In this document: positions 7,641 through 14,938 of the stretch, one piece after another | Layout of the letters: each line of letters opens with the position of its first letter | Numbering within the stretch: position 1 is the stretch's first letter | Assembly: GCA_905235655.1 (NCBI GenBank) | Contig: CAJOMA010000004.1 | Span: forward strand, 1 to 52,400 | Reading direction: 5' to 3' | Source of the DNA: an uncultured Oscillospiraceae bacterium | GTDB taxonomy: Bacteria > Bacillota > Clostridia > Oscillospirales > Oscillospiraceae | DNA: 52,400 nucleotides | Notes under the pieces: generated by a model | Seen by the model: only the letters and a program-made list of their open reading frames with translations | Told to the model about the DNA's origin: nothing | Database searches by the model: none | Translations under genes and position numbers: made by a program

Positions 7641-9128
7641 ATGGCAAAGTTTGTACCGCAGGAGGAGCTCTCTCTTGTCGATCAGGTGAGAATCCGCAGA
7701 GAGAAGCTGGCGCAGCTCTGTGAGGAGGGAAGAAACCCCTTCACACAGACTAAATTTGATTTTACGGCCACCAGCGCGCAGATCAAAGACCGATTTGACG
7801 AGATGGAAGGTCAGTCCGTAGCGGTTGCCGGACGTCTGATGAGCAAGCGCGGCATGGGCAAGGTGATATTTGCCGATCTGCAGGACAGCGACGGCCGTAT
7901 CCAGCTCTACATGAAATTTGACGAAATGGCGGAGGCGGACTTTGAGGACTGCCGCAAGCTCGATATCGGCGATATCGTCGGCGTAGACGGCGACGTGTTC
8001 CGCACGCAGCGCGGCGAAATCTCCGTCCGCGCGCACAAGGTCACGCTCCTGAGCAAGGCGCTGCTCCCGCTGCCGGATAAATTCCACGGTCTGACGAATG
8101 TGGAGACCCGTTACCGCCAGCGATACGTCGATCTGATCGCCAATCCCGAGGTTAAGGAGACCTTTGTCAAGCGCAGCCTGATCCTGCGCGAGCTTCGCGC
8201 ATTTCTGGATTCCAAGGGTTTTCTGGAGGTCGACACCCCGATCCTGACACCGTTCGAGATCGGCGCGTCCGCACGGCCGTTCTTTACCCACCACAACACG
8301 CTGAACATGGACATGGTGCTGCGTATCGAGACAGAGCTCTACCTCAAGCGGCTGGTCGTCGGCGGCATGGACCGCGTCTATGAGGTCGGGCGTATCTTCC
8401 GCAACGAGGGCATGGATCCGAAGCACAATCCGGAGTTCACGACCATCGAGCTCTATCAGGCGTATACCGATTTTCACGGCATGATGGACTTGGTAGAGGA
8501 AATGATGAAGACTGTCGCGATGAAGGTCTGCGGCACGCTGCAGATCGTGTATCAGGGCATTCCCATTGACCTCAGCCACTGGGAGCGCATGACGATGGTC
8601 GAGGCGGTCAAGAAGTATTCCGGTGTGGACTTTGCCGAGGTGAAGTCGGACGAGGAAGCAATCGCGCTTGCCAAGGAGCGCCACGTCGAACTGCCCGAGC
8701 TTCCGACCAAGGGCGCAATCCTCGCGGAATTCTTCGACGCCTTCGTGGAGGAAAAGCTGATACAGCCGACCTTTATCTACGATTACCCCGTGGAAAACAG
8801 CCCGCTTGCCAAGCGCAAGCCGTCTGACCCTGCATTCACTGAACGGTTTGAGTATTTTATCAACGCGACCGAATTCGGCAACGCCTTCAGCGAGCTGAAC
8901 GATCCGATCGACCAGAAGGCGCGCTTCGAGCGGCAGGTCGCCGAGCGCAGGCAGCTCGACCCCAAGAGCAACGCGCAGGTCGATTACGACTATGTGACCG
9001 CGCTGGAATACGGCCTTCCGCCCACGGGCGGTCTTGGCTTCGGCGTCGACCGTCTGGTCATGCTTCTGACCGACTCGGCCTCCATCCGCGACGTCTTGCT
9101 CTTCCCGACAATGAAGCCGTTAGATTGA
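7641..9128 (+). CDS. lysS: Lysyl-tRNA synthetase (class II)
   Basis: A 495-residue class II synthetase that charges tRNA-Lys. An OB-fold anticodon-binding domain is at about 60-150 (VAVAGRLMSKRGMGKVIFADLQ). The catalytic core shows motif 2 (RNEGMDPKHNPEFTTIELYQ) and motif 3 (GLGFGVDRLVMLLTDS). I prefer the ATG at 7641 (MAKFVPQEE) because GGAG lies 6 nt upstream; the track ATG at 7629 has no clear site. The gene follows greA in the same direction and ends just before a factor-independent terminator. Confidence 0.97.
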   Translation: MAKFVPQEELSLVDQVRIRREKLAQLCEEGRNPFTQTKFDFTATSAQIKDRFDEMEGQSVAVAGRLMSKRGMGKVIFADLQDSDGRIQLYMKFDEMAEADFEDCRKLDIGDIVGVDGDVFRTQRGEISVRAHKVTLLSKALLPLPDKFHGLTNVETRYRQRYVDLIANPEVKETFVKRSLILRELRAFLDSKGFLEVDTPILTPFEIGASARPFFTHHNTLNMDMVLRIETELYLKRLVVGGMDRVYEVGRIFRNEGMDPKHNPEFTTIELYQAYTDFHGMMDLVEEMMKTVAMKVCGTLQIVYQGIPIDLSHWERMTMVEAVKKYSGVDFAEVKSDEEAIALAKERHVELPELPTKGAILAEFFDAFVEEKLIQPTFIYDYPVENSPLAKRKPSDPAFTERFEYFINATEFGNAFSELNDPIDQKARFERQVAERRQLDPKSNAQVDYDYVTALEYGLPPTGGLGFGVDRLVMLLTDSASIRDVLLFPTMKPLD

Positions 9129-9200
9129 GAAACCCTTGAAATATCACTATTTGCGCTGTTTGTGAAGCCATAAAACAGCAGTTTTATATCAAATGAAGCG

Positions 9201-9240
9201 AAACAGCGTCCTACTCATACGAGTGAGACGCTGTTTTCTT
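9201..9240 (+). terminator. Terminator after lysS
   Basis: AAACAGCGTC pairs with GACGCTGTTT around a small inner stem, followed by TTTTCTTT. Confidence 0.85.
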
Positions 9241-9292
9241 TATACAATCAGAACGGCGCGCTGCGGGATTGATAATCTCATTAGTTACTCTC

Positions 9293-9325
9293 CAAAAATA
9301 TTGCCCTGCTGAATAAGCAGGGCAA
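9293..9325 (-). terminator. Terminator of the minus-strand small peptide gene
   Basis: On the minus strand TTGCCCTGCT pairs with AGCAGGGCAA (10 bp, 5-nt loop), followed by TATTTTTGG. A second GC-rich hairpin (CCGCC/GGCGG) lies at 9347-9359 between it and the peptide stop. Confidence 0.8.
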
Positions 9326-9363
9326 TAAATTAAAATTAAAACCAACCGCCCTCCGGCGGATTA

Positions 9364-9492
9364 TCATTCGTTAAATCCTCCGTACGCATTTTCATGCTCT
9401 GAGTTGCCGGAATTGCCGGAAGATGTTGTAATTACATCTTCAAGATCAAACTCAATGATAGATAAATTCTCTTTTTCGTAAAACTCTTTCAT
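9364..9492 (-). CDS. Small peptide of 42 residues (candidate precursor or regulatory peptide)
   Basis: Too short for the ORF track, but it has a complete transcription unit: promoter, CGGAGG ribosome site 8 nt before ATG, stop and a terminator. The product starts MKEFYEKENLSIIEFDLED, continues with VITTSS and ends in a Gly/Asn/Ser-rich tail (NSGNSEHENAYGGFNE). It has no signal peptide, no membrane helix and no cysteine. From memory, short gut-Clostridia peptides with the same layout (aromatic/charged start, E-x-E-D-V-I-T-T-S, then a low-complexity tail) are common and usually called hypothetical. The leader-plus-tail shape recalls a ribosomal peptide precursor, but no modifying enzyme of a known class is adjacent. 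It is divergent from the MATE-ATPase operon, sharing about 200 bp of control region. Confidence 0.7.
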   Translation of the reverse strand: MKEFYEKENLSIIEFDLEDVITTSSGNSGNSEHENAYGGFNE

Positions 9493-9545
9493 AATTTGAA
9501 CCTCCGTAAATTATTTTGTCATTAAAGTTGCTTTAAATTACTTAT

Positions 9546-9574
9546 TTTATAACATAACGCAATAAGCATATCAA
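9546..9574 (-). promoter_or_regulatory. Promoter of the small peptide gene
   Basis: On the minus strand: TTGATA, 17 nt, TATAAA, about 55 bp before the peptide start. Confidence 0.75.
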
Positions 9575-9633
9575 TAGTTTTTTGGATTTTTTTGGAGTTT
9601 TACGTATACAGCGTAATCATTTCTCAGAAAATG

Positions 9634-9662
9634 TTGCACGTTAGAAAGATTTGTGATAAAAT
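9634..9662 (+). promoter_or_regulatory. Promoter of the MATE-ATPase operon
   Basis: TTGCAC, 17 nt, TAAAAT, 32 bp before the start. It lies 60 bp from the divergent peptide promoter, so one regulator could act on both. Confidence 0.65.
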
Positions 9663-9694
9663 AAAAAAAAAGGAAGAGGAAGCGGGAAACAGAA

Positions 9695-11449
9695 ATGATA
9701 CGTAAGATTTTCAAACAGATGCTTGTCGCGCAGATTCTCTCTGCGATGACGGTCATGATCTGCATGCTGGTCGACAGCATCATGATCGGACGCTTCCTCG
9801 GCGTCGATTCCATGACCGCCTACGGGCTTGCCAGTCCCGTGCTGCTCGTTTTTGCAGCGTTCGGCAGCATGCTCTCCGCAGGCATTCAGGTCGCGTGCGG
9901 CAAGACGATGGGCAACGGCGACAGGGAAGCGACAAACGCCTGTTTTTCCGCCTCGGTCGTTCTTGCCGTTCTGATTTCCGCAGTCGGCATGCTGCTCGTA
10001 TTGATTTTCGTCAATCCGATCTGCGTCCTGCTCGGCGCAGGACAGCCCACGCCGGATAACGCGGTATTCACGCTTACCCGCGACTATCTGCGCGGCTTTA
10101 TCCTCGGCGCGCCGGCCTTCATTATCGCGCAGATCAGCGTGCCGTTTTTGCAGATTTCCGGCAACCGCGGACGTCTCACCGCGGCGGTCGTCGTGATGAC
10201 ACTCTCGGATATCCTGTTTGACGTGCTGAATGTGTTTGTTATCAAGTGGGAAACGCTCGGAATGGGACTTGCGTCCAGCTTGAGCTATGTGCTGGCGGTT
10301 GTGGTCGGCGGAGCGTATTTCCTGAAAAAAGACTGCATGTTCAAGCTGCGGCTCCGGTCGGTCAAGCCGCGCCTGTGCGGGGAGCTCATCGGCGCGGGCG
10401 TTCCCACCGTTATCAATCAACTCAGTCTGGTGCTGCTCGTTTTTGCGCTGAACAAGATACTGCTCGACGTCGGTCAGAATGCGGCGGTTGCGGCGTATTC
10501 CGTGATCTCCACGGTCGGAAATATCTGCTACTGCTTCGGCGCGGGAATCGCGTCGGTCGCGCTGCTGCTTTCCTCGATTTTCTACACGGACGAGGATAAG
10601 AGCGCGCTGCGCGAACTGATGAAGACGATGTGCCGCTATGCGATTGTGCTCGATCTTGCGGTGATTGCGGTCGTACTGCTCGCCGCGCCCTATCTCGTTC
10701 AGCTCTTCCTGCGAGACGATCCCGGCGCGGGCGCGATGGCGACTCTGGGACTTCGCCTGTTCTCGCTGTCGCTGCTGCCGTGCTCGCTGAATACCGGACT
10801 CAAAAACTACTATCAGGGCGTGGATCGCACGCGCTTTACCGAGGCGATCTCCGTCATGCAGAATTTTACATTTACCGCGTTGTTCGCCTTTATCCTCAGC
10901 CGCATTTGGGGAACCACCGGTGTGTGGCTGGGCTTTGTCTGCGGCGAAAGCTTGACGCTGCTGATCATTGCGGCTGTCGTCTGGATCAGGGAAAAGAGGA
11001 TCGTTATTTCCGCAGATGCGTTCTCCATGCTTTCAAAGGAGTTCGGCGTGCCGGAGGCGGACTGCCTGGAGATGTCGATACAGTCCGTCGACGAGGCGAT
11101 CGCGGCCTCGCAGCGCTCCGTGGAATTCTGCGCCGCCCACGGCGAGAGCACGAAAAACTGCATGCTGCTTGCGCTTTGCGTCGAGGAAATGGTCTGCAAC
11201 ATTGTCGAGCACGGCTTCACCAAGGATCGCAGAGAGCACAGCGTCGATTTGCGCCTCCTGTTCAAGGGCGATACGCGCGTCATCCGTATCCGTGACAACT
11301 GCGTGAATTTTGACCCCGTCAATTATCTGGAGCTACATAAGACCGACGACCCCGTCGCGCACATCGGCATCCGCATGGTGATGAAAACGGTCAAGAGCGC
11401 CAACTACGTCAATTCTCTCGGTCTGAACAACCTTACGTTAGTGCTTTGA
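9695..11449 (+). CDS. MATE-family transporter fused to an RsbW-like HATPase domain
   Basis: A 584-residue fusion. Residues 1 to about 435 are a polytopic MATE (NorM/DinF-type) exporter with about 12 hydrophobic segments, starting FKQMLVAQILSAMTVMICML and carrying the repeated Gly/Pro pattern of the fold. The last 135 or so residues are a soluble GHKL/HATPase_c_2 domain of the anti-sigma-kinase type: N-box CVEEMVCNIVEHG, G1-like RIRDNCVNFDP, G2-like HIGIRMVMK. In G1 the usual Gly of DxGxxF is Cys, so kinase activity is uncertain though ATP binding is plausible. MATE pumps use Na+ or H+ gradients, so a tethered ATPase or kinase domain suggests regulation or signalling. It is first of four tightly packed genes. 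Domain calls are firm; the function is unknown. Confidence 0.88.
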   Translation: MIRKIFKQMLVAQILSAMTVMICMLVDSIMIGRFLGVDSMTAYGLASPVLLVFAAFGSMLSAGIQVACGKTMGNGDREATNACFSASVVLAVLISAVGMLLVLIFVNPICVLLGAGQPTPDNAVFTLTRDYLRGFILGAPAFIIAQISVPFLQISGNRGRLTAAVVVMTLSDILFDVLNVFVIKWETLGMGLASSLSYVLAVVVGGAYFLKKDCMFKLRLRSVKPRLCGELIGAGVPTVINQLSLVLLVFALNKILLDVGQNAAVAAYSVISTVGNICYCFGAGIASVALLLSSIFYTDEDKSALRELMKTMCRYAIVLDLAVIAVVLLAAPYLVQLFLRDDPGAGAMATLGLRLFSLSLLPCSLNTGLKNYYQGVDRTRFTEAISVMQNFTFTALFAFILSRIWGTTGVWLGFVCGESLTLLIIAAVVWIREKRIVISADAFSMLSKEFGVPEADCLEMSIQSVDEAIAASQRSVEFCAAHGESTKNCMLLALCVEEMVCNIVEHGFTKDRREHSVDLRLLFKGDTRVIRIRDNCVNFDPVNYLELHKTDDPVAHIGIRMVMKTVKSANYVNSLGLNNLTLVL

Positions 11450-11466
11450 AAGGACGGGAACGAGGC

Positions 11467-11757
11467 GTGAAAAAGGCGGAAACGGAGCGCGTCAGGCGCA
11501 TGGAGGCGATTCTGGACGCAGCGAACGAAAAACTGGACGCGCTGGAATGCGCGCTGAACGAATTAAGAGCCTACCAGAACGAGATACGGCAGCTCGAGGC
11601 GTATTACACAGGCGAGGACTGGAAAAAGGATTTCGCGCTGGATGAGGCGGGAAATCTCCTCGCCGATCTCAAGCGCGGCGTGCTGTCGGAGGACGGCGTT
11701 TACAATATGCTGGAGCGCAACCGAGAACTGCTTGCACATTTCGAGGAAAAACGATGA
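11467..11757 (+). CDS. DUF4298-like small helical protein
   Basis: A 96-residue soluble protein, almost entirely charged amphipathic helix (RMEAILDAANEKLDALECAL, then RQLEAYYTGEDWKKDF). The composition and the YYTGEDWKKDF stretch fit what I remember of DUF4298, a family without known function. I take the GTG at 11467; a TTG overlapping the stop of the previous gene (11446) is the alternative. It lies 17 nt after the MATE fusion and overlaps the methyltransferase start by 4 nt (ATGA), so the three are translationally linked. Confidence 0.7.
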   Translation: MKKAETERVRRMEAILDAANEKLDALECALNELRAYQNEIRQLEAYYTGEDWKKDFALDEAGNLLADLKRGVLSEDGVYNMLERNRELLAHFEEKR

Positions 11758-12542
11758 ACACGCCGGACGGAATGATCGATGCGGGAAAACCGTTTGACTT
11801 CGGAAAGACTGCTGTGGATTATGCAAAATACCGCGATATTTACCCCGCTGAATTCTATCAAAAAATCGTTGACAGAAATCTCTGCGTAAAGGGGCAAACC
11901 GTGCTGGACGTCGGGACGGGAACAGGCGTTCTGCCGCGCAATCTCTATCCTTACGGCGCAAGCTGGACGGGAATTGACCGTTCCGAAGCGCAGATCGCTA
12001 TGGCAAAAGCACTGTCAGAAGGCATGGATATCCGCTATCTGACCGCGACGGCGGAAGAACCGCCCTTTCCGGACGGCTCCTTTGACGTAATCACCGCCTG
12101 TCAATGCTACTGGTATTTTGACCACAAGAAGACCGCTTCGGTTTTCTATAAGCTGCTTCGTCGAAACGGCACGCTTCTGCTTCTGTGCATGGAATGGCTG
12201 CCGTTTGAGGATGAGATCGCAGCAGCGAGTGAAAAGCTCGTTTTGCAATACTCTCCCAACTGGACGGGTAGCGGCGCGGTGATGCGCCCGATTGAACTGC
12301 CCGCGTGTTATGCGCAATTTTTTGACCTTGTTTCGCACGAGGAATTTCGTCTGCGAGTGCCGTTCACGCGCGAGAGCTGGAACGGCAGAATGAAAGCCTG
12401 CCGCGGAATCGGCGCGTCGCTGACTGCGCCGGAGATCGCAGCGTGGGAGGAAGAACACAAAAAGCTCCTTTCGAAGATCGCACCCGAACGCTTCACGGTT
12501 ATGCACTACGCCGCGATCACGGAGCTGAAAAGAGTGGATTGA
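11754..12542 (+). CDS. Class I SAM-dependent methyltransferase
   Basis: A 262-residue Rossmann-fold methyltransferase. Motif I is VLDVGTGTGVLPRNLY near residue 50, the acidic end of strand 2 is WTGIDRSE, and the motif II/III region reads FPDGSFDVITACQCYWYFD. The overall pattern is UbiE/Methyltransf_11 type, usually acting on small molecules or lipids; the substrate is not evident. It starts within the stop of the DUF4298-like gene and is followed 13 nt later by the phosphopantetheinyl transferase. CQCYWYF replaces the more usual hydrophobic strand and may be specific to this subgroup. Confidence 0.88.
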   Translation: MNTPDGMIDAGKPFDFGKTAVDYAKYRDIYPAEFYQKIVDRNLCVKGQTVLDVGTGTGVLPRNLYPYGASWTGIDRSEAQIAMAKALSEGMDIRYLTATAEEPPFPDGSFDVITACQCYWYFDHKKTASVFYKLLRRNGTLLLLCMEWLPFEDEIAAASEKLVLQYSPNWTGSGAVMRPIELPACYAQFFDLVSHEEFRLRVPFTRESWNGRMKACRGIGASLTAPEIAAWEEEHKKLLSKIAPERFTVMHYAAITELKRVD

Positions 12543-12555
12543 TTTCAAAACGGAT

Positions 12556-13227
12556 ATGGAAAAGAATCTTCTGCTTGCGGCGGACGTGAGTGCGCTTTCG
12601 GACGATACCCTGTACGAAGCGGCGTATGCGCGCACTTCCGCAGAAAGGAGAGAGAAGACAGACCGTTACCGCTTCCGCAGGGATAGGAACGCCTCGCTCG
12701 GCGCGGAACAGCTGCTGCGGCGCGCGCTGGAGCTGCTCGGCATTCGCGAATATGCCTATTCCTGCGGAAAGGCGGGCAAGCCGTATGTTGCCGGGCGGGA
12801 CGACGTCTGTTTCAGCTTGTCTCATTCCGGCAGTTTCGTTCTCTGCGCAGTGTCGGAACACGAGATCGGCGCGGATATCGAATGCGTCAAAAGCGCGAAT
12901 ATGAAGATTGCCGAACGCTTTTTTTGTAAAGAAGAATATGAACACATCGCTGCGCAGGAAACAGAAGAAGCAAGGCAAGCGCTCCTTTTCCGTTACTGGA
13001 CGCTGAAGGAGAGCTTCCTGAAGGCGACCGGTCTCGGTCTGCACCTGCCGCTGAATCAGTTTGAAGTTGTACTGAATAACGAGATTGCTGTTGTGCAGAA
13101 CGTCGACGAGTGCAGTTATTTCTTCCGCGAATACGACGGCGTTCCCGGCTGCAAATGCGCCATCTGTACGGAGGACGCGCCGTTCGCGGCGGAGCTGCAA
13201 ATGGTCGAAATCAGAGATTGCTTATAA
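12556..13227 (+). CDS. 4'-phosphopantetheinyl transferase, Sfp type
   Basis: A 223-residue Sfp-type enzyme that moves phosphopantetheine from CoA onto a carrier-protein serine. Diagnostic motifs are FSLSHSGSFVLCAVS, EIGADIECV (Mg-binding Asp/Glu) and FRYWTLKESFLKATG. Double-domain length suits secondary-metabolism carrier proteins, though some Clostridia may use such enzymes for fatty-acid ACP. No carrier protein, NRPS or PKS gene is in the window. It is the last gene of the MATE-ATPase operon; after the stop there is only a weak hairpin (CGGGC/GCCCG, 13233-13260) without a T-run. Confidence 0.92.
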   Translation: MEKNLLLAADVSALSDDTLYEAAYARTSAERREKTDRYRFRRDRNASLGAEQLLRRALELLGIREYAYSCGKAGKPYVAGRDDVCFSLSHSGSFVLCAVSEHEIGADIECVKSANMKIAERFFCKEEYEHIAAQETEEARQALLFRYWTLKESFLKATGLGLHLPLNQFEVVLNNEIAVVQNVDECSYFFREYDGVPGCKCAICTEDAPFAAELQMVEIRDCL

Positions 13228-13269
13228 ACGAACGGGCTTACGGATTTTGCCGCAGGCCCGCTTCCTCTA

Positions 13270-13298
13270 TTGACAAGGAAAATTTTAAGTTGTATGTT
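13270..13298 (+). promoter_or_regulatory. Promoter of the ribokinase-like gene
   Basis: TTGACA, 17 nt, TATGTT. A better -10 (TATAAT at 13302) lies 26 nt from the -35 and so is a poor pair with it. Confidence 0.55.
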
Positions 13299-13328
13299 AA
13301 TTATAATGATACGCAAGGAGGAAACGCG

Positions 13329-14255
13329 ATGCTGCGAAACATCACGGTCTTCGGCAGCTCTGTGGTCGATCTGATGAGCAGAGCGCCCCATTTGCCCGCG
13401 CCTGCTGAGACGGTCAAGGGGAGCTTTTTTATGCAGAGTCCCGGGGGAAAGGGCTTCAATCAGGCGATCGCCGCACGAAAAGCCGGCGGCGACGTCGCGA
13501 TGATCACGAAGCTTGGGCGCGACAGCCTCTCGGAAATCCCGCTGCGGGCGATGCGCGAGGCCGATCTGTCTGAGGAATATTTGTTTTTCAGCGACAGCGT
13601 GCCGACGGGAACCGCGCTGATCATGGTCGATGAAACGACGGGACAGAACGCCATCGTTATCGTACCCGGCGCGTGCAGCGCCGTGACGGACGCGGATATC
13701 GCCACTGTTTCCGAGCAGATATGCAAGTGCGAATATCTGCTGCTGCAGTTGGAGATCAATCAGGACGCGAATGAAACGGCGGCGAAGCTGGCGAAGGAGC
13801 ACGGCGTGAAGGTGATCGTAAACACCGCGCCGTATCAGCCCGTTTCCGACGATTTTCTGCGCGGCGTGTATCTCGTTACCCCGAACGAGGTCGAGGCGGA
13901 GGCGCTGACCGGCGTTGCCGTGACAGACATCGAAAGCGCAGACCGCGCCGCAGAGGTTCTTTTTGCAAAGGGCGTGCAGAATGTGCTGATCACGCTCGGG
14001 AGCAGAGGGGTCTACCTCAACGCGGGAGGCGTCTCGGAGATCATTCCCGCCTACCGCGTCAACGCGATTGATACGACCGGTGCGGGCGACGCCTTCAACG
14101 GCGGACTGATCGCCGCGCTTGCGGAGGGGAAGAGCCTGCGGGACGCAGCTCTGTTCGCTAATGCGCTTGCGGCGATCTCCGTACAGCGCCTCGGCACGAC
14201 CGCGTCCATGCCGACGCGCGGGGAAATTGACGCTTTTCTCCGTGAACACGGCTGA
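13329..14255 (+). CDS. PfkB-family sugar kinase, ribokinase-like
   Basis: A 308-residue PfkB kinase. The track ORF is N-terminally extended into the preceding gene; the start used here follows CAAGGAGG by 7 nt and gives MLRNITVFGSSVVDLM. The substrate motif PGGKGFNQAIAARKAGG near residue 40 and the ATP/anion-hole motif NAIDTTGAGDAFNGGLIAAL near residue 240 are the two PfkB signatures and fit ribokinase (D-ribose to ribose-5-phosphate) best. No sugar transporter or regulator is adjacent, so the substrate is inferred from family resemblance only. It appears monocistronic, with its own promoter. Confidence 0.88.
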   Translation: MLRNITVFGSSVVDLMSRAPHLPAPAETVKGSFFMQSPGGKGFNQAIAARKAGGDVAMITKLGRDSLSEIPLRAMREADLSEEYLFFSDSVPTGTALIMVDETTGQNAIVIVPGACSAVTDADIATVSEQICKCEYLLLQLEINQDANETAAKLAKEHGVKVIVNTAPYQPVSDDFLRGVYLVTPNEVEAEALTGVAVTDIESADRAAEVLFAKGVQNVLITLGSRGVYLNAGGVSEIIPAYRVNAIDTTGAGDAFNGGLIAALAEGKSLRDAALFANALAAISVQRLGTTASMPTRGEIDAFLREHG

Positions 14256-14256
14256 T

Positions 14257-14285
14257 TTGACAGCGGAAACGGAATATGTTAGTAT
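14257..14285 (+). promoter_or_regulatory. Promoter of the TrmH-like gene
   Basis: TTGACA, 17 nt, TAGTAT, just past the kinase stop codon. Confidence 0.7.
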
Positions 14286-14315
14286 TTTCGTATTGAAACA
14301 CAAAGGATGATTCTG

Positions 14316-14921
14316 ATGGAGCGGATCACAAGCAGTCAAAACCCGCTGCTGCGGCATATTCGCAAGCTGCAGACCTCCCGCGCCTACCGCGAGGAGCAGC
14401 GCGAATTTGTCGCCGACGGCTTCAAGCTGCTCGAGGAAGCGTTGAAGTGGTATCCAAAGCTGAAAACCGTGGTTGTTTCCGAGACACAGACTGCGCCGCC
14501 CTTGCCGGACGGCGTGCGGTGCGTGCGGATTCCGGAGAGTCTGATGCAGTCGCTTTCGGATATGAAAACGCCGCAGGGCGTGATCTTCACCTGCGGGCTG
14601 CCGGAGCGGAAAAGCGCGCAGGTATCAGCCGGCATGCTGCTGTTAAACCGCATTCAGGACCCGGGCAACCTCGGCACGATCCTCCGCACGGCGGATGCCT
14701 TCGGCGTGCCGGTCGCAGTCACCGCGCTGACGCCGCAGGCGTCGGATATCCGCGAGGTGAACCTGAAAGACTATCTTGTTGTGATCGGCAGCGAGGGGCA
14801 GGGCGTCTGCAAAGAACTGCTTGCGGCATCCCAAAAACAGCTCATCATTCCCATGCAGCCGCGCTGCGAATCGCTGAACGCGGCGATTGCCGCCGCGATC
14901 GTCATGTGGCAGATGAAATAA
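14316..14921 (+). CDS. TrmH/SpoU-family RNA 2'-O-methyltransferase with an internal in-frame deletion
   Basis: A SPOUT-type RNA methyltransferase of 201 residues from the ATG at 14316, which has AAAGG 9 nt upstream. It has the N-terminal substrate-binding region (SSQNPLLRHIRKLQ) and all three SPOUT signatures: LLLNRIQDPGNLGTILRTAD, IGSEGQGV and IPMQPRCESLNAAIAAAIV. The family is normally about 255-265 residues. Directly after LRTADAFG the sequence jumps to VPVAVTALTPQASDIREV, a stretch that in relatives lies some 50 residues later, past the conserved block with a MG(A/S)xFR-like motif. An in-frame loss of about 50-55 residues is therefore likely, and the product may be inactive. dprA follows 17 nt later. 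Confidence 0.82.
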   Translation: MERITSSQNPLLRHIRKLQTSRAYREEQREFVADGFKLLEEALKWYPKLKTVVVSETQTAPPLPDGVRCVRIPESLMQSLSDMKTPQGVIFTCGLPERKSAQVSAGMLLLNRIQDPGNLGTILRTADAFGVPVAVTALTPQASDIREVNLKDYLVVIGSEGQGVCKELLAASQKQLIIPMQPRCESLNAAIAAAIVMWQMK

Positions 14922-14938
14922 AGAGAGAAGAGAAAGCT

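Noticed and set aside
13270-13307. TTGACA with TATAAT before the ribokinase-like gene as a consensus promoter
   Set aside because: The spacer is 26 nt, too long; the TATGTT at 17 nt is the better partner.
14447-14938. 164-residue N-terminal extension of DprA in the ORF track
   Set aside because: It overlaps the TrmH-like gene out of frame; DprA homology begins at the ATG at 14939.
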